DNA of 64,000 nucleotides from Carettochelys insculpta. Taxonomy: Eukaryota > Chordata > Testudines > Carettochelyidae. The stretch spans positions 10,658,010 through 10,722,009 of the forward strand of contig NC_134144.1 of NCBI RefSeq assembly GCF_033958435.1. The letters are read 5' to 3'. Made by a program: the position numbers and the translations under genes. Shown here in pieces: positions 22,088 to 32,949 of this stretch. Each line of letters begins with the position of its first letter. Within the stretch, counting starts at the first letter, position 1. The notes beneath the pieces were generated by a model, which saw only the letters and a program-made list of their open reading frames with translations, was not told the origin of the DNA and did no database searches.

Positions 22088-23880
22088 GAAATGTACATAC
22101 ACATAATATGTAGCGTGTGTGAGAGAGAGAATTACAGATATGTATAATATCCACAAAACCTGCGTTTAACAATTAAACAACTCTGACAAATGAAGTTATG
22201 GCACCAGTGACAAATTTGGATGGCATAAATTGCTATGATTTGAGTATTGTAACCATTGATCTTGTTACCTGAACCTTCAAAATGGAATTTCCTGGTACCT
22301 GTTTGCTTATGTTTATACTATATTAATGTTTTGTTAAGCCTCTTCAGTACCCCCCTCTCATGCTGTTCCATGCCATTACCTTCATCCCAATTAATCTCTT
22401 ACCCCCAACATTTCAGAATCTAACTTTCCATCAGTGCTCCTCTTTAGAGCTTGATCCAGCTCTCGTTGTACTCAGTTTGCAGTGACAGCTGAATCAGGCC
22501 ATGCCTGCTCTACTGCTGCTTTCCTGACCATTCATGTATATCCAGAACTTCAGTGTGACTGTGATCATTCTGTTTTGTAGTGTGAACTGAAATACTTTTC
22601 CAAAATGATAGACAAAATGGTTTAGGATCCCAGAATGTTAGCTCAAATACATCTTGAGTTAAAATTTATAAAACAGAATAGTGAAAAATCAGTCCATCCT
22701 TTTTCTTTCCTGACAAAAGGAGTTTCGTGTTCTGTCTCTCCTCCCCCCCATGATGATGGCACAGATACTTAATCCAACATTGTGCTCTGGTCTAGGTATT
22801 GGTGATTTTATCAAATGCCTTGAGAAAGTCATGCCTCTAAATTCAACCTTTACAGAGACCTTTTGAAAATAACTCGCAACCAGTGATTTGGCTTTTACGA
22901 GCAATTTTTTCTTTATTTCTTGTTTTAAAACAGTATTTTAGTTCACCTTTTTTAAGCTAAATCTGAATTTAATGACATTTTTAACAGAAAGTGACCATTA
23001 AAAGTCTGCTCAGCCACATTTAAGGGTTGTTGATATTGGTGGCTAACCAGTATTTTAGTTTTTCCAATTCTGTTTTCAGGTCTTACTGCATTCAATATAT
23101 TTTTTTTGTCTCGAATCAGCTATGGAATTTTGTCTTCCGGCAGTTCTGTAGGAAAATGTAACCCTATGGTAATGTTCCATCTGCGCTTTCACATGAACAG
23201 TTCTGTAATACATATGTTGGGGTATTTGTATGGGTATCTCTGTGCTGAGTATGTCTGTGTATATAAATATATACACACATATATCGTAAATTCAGTATTT
23301 CAGTTTGTGTGGAGAACACATTCACAGGTTGCCAATATATACTCTTCATGCATATGTTTAACGTGTATATAGAGTGTAGATATACTGCATATACACATGT
23401 ATATGTGTGAATTTTTTGTTGGCAATTTTTTCACATTTAGCAAAATGCTGTCCCTTACGGAATACTTTCATTGAAACTAGATTTATATACAGTGAAAGGA
23501 AAATAATCATAAAATATTATTTTAAAAGGAGACTTAATTATCCAAAGCCATTTAAATGGTCTTTTAACTAGAAGGAGGTTGTTCTGAAAAACTGCCATTC
23601 ATCATAAAGGCATCAGAAAGAAATTAAGACACTAGTTTCTATGGTGGGATGGGGGGCAGGTTCCCTTGAAGTTGAGGCTTTTTTCCCCCTCTGGTCAGCT
23701 TAAATAATGATTCATGTTTTCCTTAAAATGTTCCTTTTCCAGACTCTCTTTACACAAATATTTTTGCATCCTTTTCCTCATATGTTCAATAATATTGATT
23801 TCACTAAGGAGGCTTTAATATTCTACTATCTTTGCAGGAAATATGTCGATCCATGTGCAATGTCATAGTCCTATTGCTCC

Positions 23881-25425
23881 CAACTTCCAGGATATAAAAG
23901 AGATACAAGGTGGAGGTGAGGTAATATTCTTTGTTGTACCAACTTCTGGTGGTGAGAGAAATAACTTCTGAGTTTATGCAGCACTCTTCTCTGGGTCTGA
24001 GAAACTTATTCAGGCTTGGTCCATACTAGGCAGGTAAGTCGATTGCAGATACACAATTCTAGCTATGGCAATTGCATAGCTAAAATTGCCTTATCTACAA
24101 TCAACTTACTTGGCTGCCCGCACAGAGGGAGGTTGATGGGAGAAACTGTCCCATCAACTTCCCTTATTCCTTGTGATAGTGAGGAGTCCAGGTGTTGACA
24201 GCTGACCCCAGATAGTTTGATTTTGCATGCTTGGTAGAAATGCATGAAATCGAACTCTGGAAGATAACCCTGAATGCGTCAATCTTCCCCATAATGCAGA
24301 CAAGCCCTCAGAGTGCCACAGATGAACAAGGTGGAACGTACCATGTAGCATAAGTGGTTACCTATTTCATGGGACCGTTCAAGGTGAAGTGGCCCATTAA
24401 CACCTCTCTAGTGATGGGGCGGTGTGGTAAAAAAGGTGGCAGAAATTAGTGTGTTATATATTGTTGTAATAAGCCACAAACCTAGTATGTCTATTCTATC
24501 CACGATTTTTATTGTCTTTCAAATTTAAGCTCCCAGCCTTGTCATTTGAAGGTGTTATACAGGCTTCATTTGAGGATGAAGGCTGAGATTTGAGATACGA
24601 AGTGATTGCTGGTGAAAAGTGTTCACCCACAGGTGATTGGTGTTTTAGTCTTTTGTTAGTTTTGTGCGTGAGTTCATGCTAGAGGCTCGTGATTGTCTTG
24701 TTTCATTTAACGTCCCAATAACATATATATAGGTGAAATGACAGCAATCACCAGGCTTTTGAATGAAAGACAAAACCATGGCCCCATTTTGTCTTGAGAG
24801 AGGGTGGTTAGCAGCGGTGGTGAGGATCTATAGGCAGTGTTTGTCTGCCGCTTCTCTCGTGGCTTATCCATCTGATATTGGATTTGCACAGTCGATTGCA
24901 ATAACCACATGTCAGTCTATTTCCAAATTCTTGAGTCTGAGTTTTTCCATCTAAGACCAAGTTCTTTCACGTGGCTTGCACATACACTATTGAAGAAGGA
25001 CAAAACATGGCACTTGTGTGTGAATACGTTTCACAAAGTGATCACCCATCTGTAACCTATCAGTCCTCATCCTCAGTGGAAACCTGCACAAGATTTGCCT
25101 GGGAGTTTTAAATTCGTAATGGTTCTAGACACTAAAAATCATGGATTGAACAGAGAACTTGCATTTATTCCTTTTAAGGATTTGCAACAATCAGAAACCA
25201 ACAAACACTGCCCTGAGGCCTTCTCCCTGTCCACGAGTTGTTAATGAGCCACTTTACCTAGAATGGTCCCTTACAATATGTGTTAAGGACTTATGCCAAA
25301 TGACCTCTCTTGTATTTCTGGAACCTGAAAAAGAGAGCTAAGTAAGATCAAAAGCTTATCCTCTCTCACCAGCAGAAGTTGATCCAATACAAGATATTTC
25401 CTGCATGTCAGTTTATTATTATTCT
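23881..25425. mobile_element. Penelope-like element with inverted arrangement, interrupted by a MITE
   Basis: The left edge (23881-24006) reads as the reverse complement of a PLE terminal repeat: 'ccaggatataaaagagat', then 'gtgaggtaatattctttg' and 'ccaacttctggtggtgag'. The right edge (about 25330-25425) is the same repeat in forward orientation ('ctctctcaccagcagaagtt', 'gatccaatacaagatattt'). Between them, 24330-24720 is reversed and 24970-25330 is forward. Both derive from the C-terminal GIY-YIG-endonuclease part of the ORF, with 'agacactaaaaatcatgg' style DNA. A MITE (24013-24306) lies between left edge and body. All frames are broken. Confidence 0.65.
24013..24306 (-). mobile_element. TIR DNA element (MITE), family B, reversed copy
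   Basis: It begins GGCTTGGTCCATACTAG and ends GCAGACAAGCC. Inside, 'ggtaagtcgattgcagat' and 'cgaactctggaaga' blocks are reverse complements of the family copies at 8232 and 57461. Confidence 0.65.
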
Positions 25426-26554
25426 GTTACTCTTTGCATTTTGAGCAGAAGGTGAATTTCTCATGAAGATATCTGGAGTCAGTCTTTTAATTTACAAAGA
25501 CCTTCAGCAGGAATTGCATTTTTCAAAGAATTTCTCCAGCTGTTACTTCACCATCATGGTTCCCCCCACCCCATCTGCAGTTGGTCTGTGTACGAATAGG
25601 TGAAAAATTAAGGACACAAGTAAAATATATTTGAACAATTAGCAGTAAATATCTTTATCTGATTTATTAGGGGGGAAAAAAAGAAAGCAAATGGGCAATA
25701 TTAGATGTTGAAATGTTTCCAGCTGTCCTAGAGAATTGGTGTTTCTGCCATTTTAAAAGGTCATTTGATTGCAGCTTGATATCAGAAACAGCCTTGTGAC
25801 AAAGAGCCTCATAGCAATTGTTTGGCCAGTAAGGTTTAAAATGTAGGCAAGTTTCAGTGGGAAGGCAAAGGTGAGACAGTGCATTTTGAAACCAGTGAAT
25901 CACAACTTGTATTTTGAAATAACTGCATGGTAGCAAGGACTAGCCGTCTCTACACCCCTCTCTGATTGTACATGCCATACATTGGGGAAAAATAGCCTAC
26001 AAATTAATACATTAACTGCTTAAAGGGAACATACAAACTTGCACTGCTGTATCCTCGTGGTATTACCTAGAAGACTAGCTAATACACACAAAAAATCCAG
26101 TCCAGTTTGCTTCTGCAGACACATTACTTTAAAAGAATGTGGTGGATGGGGATGATTGAAAAAAAAATTCAGATGCAGTCCCCAGCATCAATGGAAACTT
26201 ACACTAATACTTTTAAGTGCTGGAGCACTTGAGGACAGCATTCCAGGGGTGGGTAGTTGGGGTGGTGTTTGTACTTTCCCTTTAATTAGGAAGAGTTAGC
26301 TCACATGTTCCTCATTCTTCTCAATGAATGTACTGTATTACCATATAAAAAAATCAATGAAATGATAATAGATTGGTCTCCTTTTGTTATTTGGTCCTTG
26401 TTTAATTTGTTTAAGGGTTTTTGTATACAAAAGTTTACATTTTTATGTATATTTTTCTTGTGTAAAAACTGATGTAATATGTGTATAAAACACTGTATGT
26501 ATTATCTGTATATAGCGTGACAAAATGATTTCCTTTCTTTCTTTTGGATGTATT

Positions 26555-26560
26555 AATAAA
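26555..26560 (+). terminator. INO80D: Likely distal INO80D polyadenylation signal
   Basis: AATAAA is followed within 10-30 bases by U/GU-rich sequence (TCTTGCTGTG, then TTGTTT). It is preceded by about 150 bases of very AU-rich sequence, with a Pumilio octamer at 26507-26514. This is the best 3' end context downstream of the stop codon. The assignment to INO80D is an inference from position and strand. Confidence 0.5.
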
Positions 26561-26580
26561 TCTTGCTGTGAAGTAGCCTT

Positions 26581-27481
26581 GTTTACTATAGCAAAATTTC
26601 CTCCCATGGCATTTAGTAGTAAATTCAGGGGGACTATTGCATTTTACAGAGTACAAGGTATGTGACTTACCAGAGCCCTTCAAATATTAAGTTACAGATC
26701 AGTTTACTAGAGATGAATACATGTCTAGGTCTAGGATCTGATTCTGCTCTCTCTAGTTGTGCTGATGTGTAATTCTGTTGGGTTCAGGGGAATTACTCTT
26801 AGTTCAAAGATGAGAACTGGGACCAAAGGACATACTCCAGATTCCAGTTTTAGAATTGTCCAACTCCTGAGCAGTGATCACATAAAATGGATATTGACAG
26901 TAGGCGTAACTGTACGAACTGGTTACTCAACACGTGGGGTAATTCTTTTGACTGGGTTACTTTTGATTTTTATGTCTAAGCACTAGAGAAGGGTGTTCAA
27001 AGGGGCTGTTTTGTAATTAGTGGAATCATTAATATGCACTGCTTGCCGTTTTCTGCCATTCTTGATGCAGAGATCTCTGCCTGCCCATTTTGTTTGAGAG
27101 AGAGGTCACTGAGTAGCCATCAGACAGTGTGAAATATAGCAGTGGGCAACACAGAGAAGCTGCAACCTCCTTGGTGACTGCCTGGCCCCCACTGACTCCC
27201 TAGAGCAGAATGAGCCTTCTTGTACAAGTCTTTTTCCCAGCACATCTTTCCGAGTTTGATCCTTTTCAGTTTGGCAGAGCAGAACTGCGGTAGCTGTGCA
27301 GTGGCTATGTCGCTGCTTGTTGCTGTCTTTCCCTCTGTTATCTGGTAAGTATTTTTATTCCTGTAATGTCTTCTCCTTCTTATTCCTGAGCATACAGTAC
27401 ATTTTCTCATCTAATGCCAGTTCCTGCTGGCTGGCTGGCTGACTGTTGGAATTTGTGACTTGCAGGGGAAAAACACTAATG
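26581..27481. other. No gene recognised
   Basis: Single-copy-looking sequence after the putative 3' end. Short open frames occur on both strands, but none has splice sites or a recognisable domain. Confidence 0.5.
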
Positions 27482-27489
27482 GCCTAAAC

Positions 27490-28027
27490 CAGTGTTTCTC
27501 AATCTTTTCTTATAAAGTACCCCTTGAAAAAAAAAAAAAAAAAGCTCCCCCAAATGTGTCTCTCACATACCCCTAAGGGTACATGTACTGCCGCTTGAGA
27601 AATGTAGTCCGAAAGTAATCTGAGGTCTTGGAACAAGAGCCATTCCACCTTTCCAGATTACTATACCTTTTGCAGGAGTCAGATTGGTTTTGCATGGCCT
27701 CCAAGTTGCACCTCACTTAAACTGCTTACTTACAAAAACACAAAAATATCCCAGAAGACTAGGACTGAAAACTTGCTGACTTTCTACCACCTTATTATCA
27801 AATCAATGAATTGGAATAGAAGTATTGTACTTAGATTTCAGTGTAAGGCATATGAAGCAGTGGAAACAAGTCATTGTCTGAATGAACTTTTAGATTGTAC
27901 TGACTTTACTAGTGTTTTTTAAAATGTAGCCTGTTGTAAAACTAGGCAAATATCTAGAAGAGTTGTTACTGCCTGGAAGACCTCGGTATATCCCCAAAGG
28001 TCCACGTACCCCGACTGAGAAACACTG
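27490..28027 (-). mobile_element. hAT MITE, complete
   Basis: The left end CAGTGTTTCTCAATC and right end GACTGAGAAACACTG are inverted. GCCTAAAC (27482-27489) and GACTAAGC (28028-28035) match at 6 of 8 positions, consistent with an old 8-bp hAT target duplication. The inside is AT-rich, with a poly-A run near 27529 and no ORF. The same family is seen at 28962 and 30966. Confidence 0.7.
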
Positions 28028-28035
28028 GACTAAGC

Positions 28036-28961
28036 ATCTTCCATAATAATATAGCACTGTTTATCAAAATAATAACAAAGAATAAAGACTGATGGTGGTA
28101 CTTTGACTTTTTTTCCTAATATACTTTACCTGAAGTGTTCTACAAAGTATAATTGCATCTGCTTTTCTCAGCGCATGATGGTAATGCAATCCAAGAACCA
28201 GCTTGGTAAGTGATGAGTGATGTTAACACTTATGCACTGTGTTGTCATACTGCACAGTTGAGGAGGATACTGGTTCACACTTTAACATCTTGCCTTCCTG
28301 GAAGAGGTAGTAAACCACATGTTAGTGTGATGTGCAAACACAAGTTAAGAGAGTGGTACAAAAGGAGCTAGAAGGATCAGGCAGTAAGGCTAAAAAACCC
28401 ACATAGGGAGATTTAAATTGGAAAACTAATGCAGCGGCGGGGCAAATCGGTGCTCAGGTAGAGAAACCTGCACAGCTGGAAATGAGTAATCTAATGAGGC
28501 AGTAGAGAGTTTTGCTGTGTGTCATAGCTAGCACTGGCATTCTGACATGACCTCTTGTGGCTAGGAGACGTGGCCCTGGAATATCACCTGTGTTCCTGGG
28601 CACCACACTGTTAGAAAGCTGAGCCTGGTGAGCCTGGTCAGAGAACAGCAACACAAAGGGTGAGGAGTTGAATGGATTTGTGAGGCAAGAAATATGGCAA
28701 GCTATGCCCTTACAACACCAGTACTTGAAGGGTATAAGAGACCAGAAAACCAAGTAAATGTTCATTCTAAGATTTGGTTGGAAGTGAAAAGGTGGGAAAT
28801 GAACAAAGGGAAGACTTAGGCTGCATACCTGGTACAGCCTGTGGGTAAGACTGGGCTGGGAAGAGAGAGGGTGGCGGACCCTTGCTTTGCAACTCTAAAA
28901 TCACGGGACAAAACACAAGAAAACAAGGAACTCTGTGGGTGGTGGAATGAACAATGTAGTG
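28036..28961. other. No gene recognised
   Basis: No repeat or exon was identified. Open frames on the minus strand near 28454-28765 and 28767-28964 have no domain signature. Confidence 0.5.
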
Positions 28962-29803
28962 CAATGTTTCTCAACCAGCGGTATGTGTACCTCTAGGGAT
29001 AAGCAGAGGTCTTCAAGGGATTAATCAACTCACTAGATTGTTGCTTAATTTTACAACAGGCTACATAAGCTCTAGCAAAGTAAAATGACTTGTTTATACT
29101 GCTCTATGCTATGCGCTGAAATGTAAACCCCATATTTGAATTCCATGACAAGGTCAGGCCAGAGGCCTAGATTACAAGGTGAGAGAAGCAGCTCTAAACA
29201 AATCAGAAACAAACCCGGCTAATTAGGAGAGGGTTACATCCGGGCAGTGCAGAGCAGCAGTAGCAGAGAAGGGGCTGCTAGAAATCAATTAGGGCCAGCT
29301 GAGCTCCTGTAAGGCTGCCCTGGGCCTTTCAAAAAGCCTTACCTTCCACCTCTTTCCCCCAGTAGGGAATGTGTGGAGAGTGGAAGAGGAAGTTGGAGTG
29401 GAACAGTATTTATTATAGCAGGGAAGGGGAGGGTGGGGTGGGGAGAGAGAGTGTGTGTGTGTGTGTGTGTCTCAGAGACAGTGGGGGAGGTGAGCATGTA
29501 TGAGGAGTGTTGGGCTCCTTTCCTGCCAGGTAGCCTGAGAGGTCAGCTGGTGTCCGGGGAGGACTGTTCACCCAACCCAGGCAAAACAGGGGATGCTGAG
29601 GGACCAAAGGCCAAACCCGAGCAAGAGCAAGTGAGGTTCGTGCCTCACTGCCTAAATTATCTGTGAGACTGAACTGACCAGGGATCTGGGCCCCAGGAGT
29701 GGGACTGACCTCACCATAATTCCAGTTGATTTATTTTATAATTAAATGGTTAAAATGAGAAAGTAAATAATTTTCTAGTAATCGTGTCCTGTGATGCTTT
29801 TTT
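28962..29803 (+). mobile_element. hAT MITE split by a later insertion, right end lost
   Basis: It begins CAATGTTTCTCAACCAG, followed by family blocks ('aggtcttcaagggatt', 'ttacaacaggctacat', 'cttgtttatactgctct'). The family sequence stops at about 29138 and resumes at 29725 ('ttgatttattttataatt', 'aaaatgagaaagtaaat'). The expected terminal repeat after about 29803 is missing. Confidence 0.65.
29146..29717 (+). mobile_element. LTR-like insertion inside the MITE (probable solo LTR)
   Basis: The segment is flanked by AATTCCA at 29139-29145 and 29718-29724. It begins TGACAAGGTCAGGCC, similar to an endogenous-retrovirus LTR type common in turtles, and ends near TCACCA. It includes a (GT)10 run at 29451-29470. 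No internal viral genes are attached, so it would be a recombined solo LTR. The frame near 29373-29666 is not a gene. Confidence 0.45.
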
Positions 29804-30306
29804 ATCCTCCCAGAAAGCAGCCACTAGCTACTTTGGTCCCTCAGCTTAGGGATGTGCCTCATGTTGTCCTCACACACACAGCTTTCATTGGCCAAGAACT
29901 GCAACCAATGAGAGCTGTGGAGCCAGCTCTCAAAGCAGGAGCAGCGTATGGAGCCTCTCTGCATCTAAGGACATAGGGATCTGATGGCCATTTCTAGGAT
30001 AAATGCAGAGCCTCCCTTAAGGTAGGGATCCTTACTCAGTCCTGGGCCTGTCGTGGCACAGCTGACCCCTTTTCAATTGAAAATGGGGTGCCAGGCAATG
30101 TTAGGTACTGTATACAATAACACACTCCTTTTAGGGCAATTACCACCTGCATTATTTTTGGAGTAGGTAACAGTGTTGTTTTGAAATAGCGGGGTAGTGT
30201 TTAGTGTGTTGCTATGCATAGCAAATTGGGAAGTAGTGACATGACATAAACGAGGCTTTTATATATAAATTCTTTGTAATTACAGTTCTACACAGTACTT
30301 CCCATG
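29804..30306. other. No gene recognised
   Basis: Nothing identifiable between the split MITE and the next hAT pair. Confidence 0.5.
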
Positions 30307-30314
30307 TTCTAGAT

Positions 30315-30658
30315 CAGTGTTCCTTAAACTACGCCCCATGGAACGTTGATGTTCTGTGAACACATCACAGGTATGCTATGGCAGCGCAGCAGCTAGCAAA
30401 AACATCTGGCGCAAGTATATATTTTCTGTTATTAAAACAAGATATAGTGTTACTACTTCATTGCTATGTTACCAGATTAAATTACTTCATTTTGGTAGTA
30501 CATTGCACATGTTGCTAGTTTTTTTTGTTTGGTTGTTGGGTGGGTTGGTTGGTTGGTTTGATGACTTACATTATTTTTTGAAGAAAATGTTCATAGGTGT
30601 TCCACATAAAATATTATTGTTTGGCGTTTCATGGTCAGAAAAAGTTTAAGAAACACTG
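30315..30658. mobile_element. hAT MITE (first of an abutting pair)
   Basis: The ends are CAGTGTTCCTTAAACT and AGTTTAAGAAACACTG, an inverted repeat. It is flanked by TTCTAGAT and TCCTAGAT (7 of 8 identical), a good 8-bp hAT duplication. A GGTTGGTTGG-type run lies near 30530-30560. Confidence 0.75.
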
Positions 30659-30666
30659 TCCTAGAT

Positions 30667-31018
30667 CAGTGTTCTCGACCTTTTTTTTTTTTTTAAATAA
30701 AACACCCTGTTTTTCAAAAAAAAAAAACAAAAAAACAGAAAAATTAGAAGTACCCTCCAGTACCTGCAATTTCAGACACATTTTTTCTACCATTGTAATA
30801 CACTTGTTTAAACAACTTAATCATAACTGGTTGATTTGGAAGAAATTGCCTGTAGACAACAAACTTGCCATTGGACTTATGCTTGGGCAAAAAGGATAAG
30901 TATAAAAGTTAGATGAACATAAAATAAGTCTATTTTTTAATTAATAAAAAGGTTGAGAAACATTGAGTTAATGTACCTGCGGGAAGAGCTCTGCGTATGC
31001 CCTGGTTGAGAACCACTG
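30667..31018. mobile_element. Second hAT MITE, composite, abutting the first
   Basis: It starts CAGTGTTCTCGACC immediately after the octamer TCCTAGAT that also serves as the first element's right duplication. A terminus GGTTGAGAAACATTG occurs at about 30951-30965. A reversed end of the 27490 family continues to GGTTGAGAACCACTG at 31018. Confidence 0.6.
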
Positions 31019-31744
31019 TTACAAATTGCCGTTATTGATGGTTATTACACTTTGGTAAGTTTTGTGGGGCAGGAAACAAGAACTGCTAATTTATTGGTTT
31101 TATTGCTTAGTGATACATCAATGGTGGATGTAGATTTAGTTTTATTTTTAATGGATATTGTTTTCCAGATAACTGTCCATTCAGTAGATTATCAGAGGCT
31201 TGGGATGTGCGAAATGAAGTCTCGGAGGGGCTGTCTTGGCTAGTCAAGGGGCCAGTGGGATGTCCTGCTACTGACTGAACATCATCCCCTGTCACAGGCA
31301 TACACCCTCACAGAGCCTGCCAAGTGCTTTGCTGACAATTAACCTGGCTTTGCTTTTGCACCTTGACAGATTTTTGTGGCCACTGGGCAGTTCTCCTGGG
31401 ATCTGCGGTGCCAGCTGCTTGTGCAGAGCTGGGATGGTGTGCACAGCTACCATGCTAGCAATGCAGGTGACCCCCAACTATTGAGCTGGTAAGAAAGCCA
31501 GCTCTGTCATCCTCTGATGTAAATAATTGCGATCAACAGCAGGCTTCAGGTAGCTACACTGTGCTTGGGGAATGTTCTTGTCTCCTGTCCCCACCTTTTT
31601 AATCCTCCATCATACACACACACACACACACTGTAGCATTTTTCTTTTGTTTTCACTGTTGTCAATATCACAGATGGTCTGACAAGCAAATTAGAAGTGA
31701 AGAGACTAAATAATTTTCCTTCCCCTCTTCTCAAATCTCTTGGG
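31019..31744. other. No gene recognised
   Basis: Contains only an (AC)9 microsatellite at 31614-31631. Confidence 0.5.
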
Positions 31745-31961
31745 CTAGAACTACAGTGTAGTCCTATCTCAAAATAACTTAGCGATTTATGGTGTGCAAA
31801 TTGCATGAGTGATTTCAAGGTAACTTATTTCGAATTCAGTGCCTATTTCGAACTTCCCGCTATCCCTCTCACAACAAGGGGTGGCGGGAATGAAATACCA
31901 TGCTTGAATAGCTGTGTTTGGCTATGCCTCCCAAAATAGAAACTATAGTATAGACTTAGTC
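31745..31961. mobile_element. Degraded TIR MITE (TTTCGAA-rich family)
   Basis: The ends 'gaactacagtgtagtcc' and 'actatagtatagacttagt' are roughly inverted. The inside has 'cttatttcgaattcag' and 'cctatttcgaac' motifs and a CCCGCTATCCC/GGGTGGCGGG pair. Related to the element at 8900. Confidence 0.5.
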
Positions 31962-32513
31962 TTCAGTTTTAACCCATTAAGTCTGATTCTCCTCTTGCTC
32001 ACAGCAGTGTTTAGATGTACATGCCATTTACTTCAGATTACTTACTTCTTACATAAGCATGAAAATCTACCTAGGCCAGGCTCACATTACACATTTACTT
32101 AGGTATAACTTTGTCACTTGGTGGTCTGAAAAATCCACACCTCAGAACGACATAGTTTTCCCAGCTTTAACACACTGTGTAGACAGTGTCTGCCCTACCA
32201 ACATAGCTACCACCTCTTGAGAAGGTGGAGTTATTAAGCTAAAGGATGAACTTTCTCCTGTCTGTTTAGAATGTCTTCACTAGAAGTGCTACAGTGGTGT
32301 TTGTATGTATGTGCATGTTTGTAGTATTCAGCTGTACAGGTCTCTCATTCCAGGTTACATTTTGCCCAGGGATTCTGACAGATTCCCCAGAAAGCAAGGG
32401 AAATGTTAGAGCCAAATTCTGCTCTTAGTTACGCTGATAGATATTTAGAGTAATTCCAGGGTGGTCAGTGGAATTCGTCCAGCTTGACATTGGTGTAAGT
32501 TAAAGAAGACATT

Positions 32514-32949
32514 GGCCGTGTCTACACTAGACAAAAACTTCAAAATGGCCATGCAAATGGCCATTTCGAAGTTTACTAATGAAGAGCTAAAATACATATT
32601 CAGCGCCTCATTAGCGTGCGGGCGGCTGTGGCACTTCGAAGTAGCCGGGGTCCTTTCGAAAAGGAGCCCCGTCTGGATGAGCCGTGCGGCGGCGAGCCGC
32701 ATCAATTTCGAAGTCCCCTTATTCCCATGAGCAGATGGGAATAAGGGGACTTTGAAGTAGCCGGGGTCCTTTCGAAAAGGGGCCCCGTCTGGATGAGCTG
32801 CGGAGCGGCGAGCTGCGTCAATTTCGAAGTGCCGCTGCTGCCCTGGTGCTAATGAGGCGCTGAATATGTATTTCAGCTCTTCATTAGTAAACTTCGAAAT
32901 GGCCATTTGCATGGCCATTTCGAAGTTTTTGGCTAGTGTAGACGTAGCC
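32514..32949. mobile_element. Long palindromic fold-back DNA element
   Basis: It begins GGCCGTGTCTACACTAG and ends CTAGTGTAGACGTAGCC. The two outer arms of roughly 130 bases are close reverse complements ('atggccatgcaaatggccat', 'ttactaatgaagagct'). Inside is a direct duplication: about 32642-32720 and 32757-32838 share GTAGCCGGGGTCCTTTCGAA and 'gccccgtctggatgagc'. The centre (about 32721-32752) is itself inverted around CCATGAGCAGATGG. The open frames on both strands are products of this structure. Confidence 0.8.

Larger units (their letters stand above)
13407..26580 (+). other. INO80D: Probable long 3'UTR of INO80D
   Basis: After the stop there is about 13 kb of AU-rich, largely repeat-poor sequence on the sense strand, ending in a good cleavage context near 26,555-26,580. 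Vertebrate INO80D transcripts are known for a very long 3'UTR, so the extent is plausible but inferred. Possible earlier ends use AATAAA at 13538-13543 or 15194-15199. The region holds seven Pumilio-type UGUANAUA octamers between 19306 and 26514, CA and TACA microsatellites, a small palindromic repeat, and a composite transposon insertion at 23881-25425. If the distal end is used, that insertion is part of the mRNA. Confidence 0.55.

Noticed and set aside
32445..32918. 157-codon minus-strand frame
   Set aside because: It is created by the palindromic element. The same peptide pattern appears on both strands because the arms are inverted copies.
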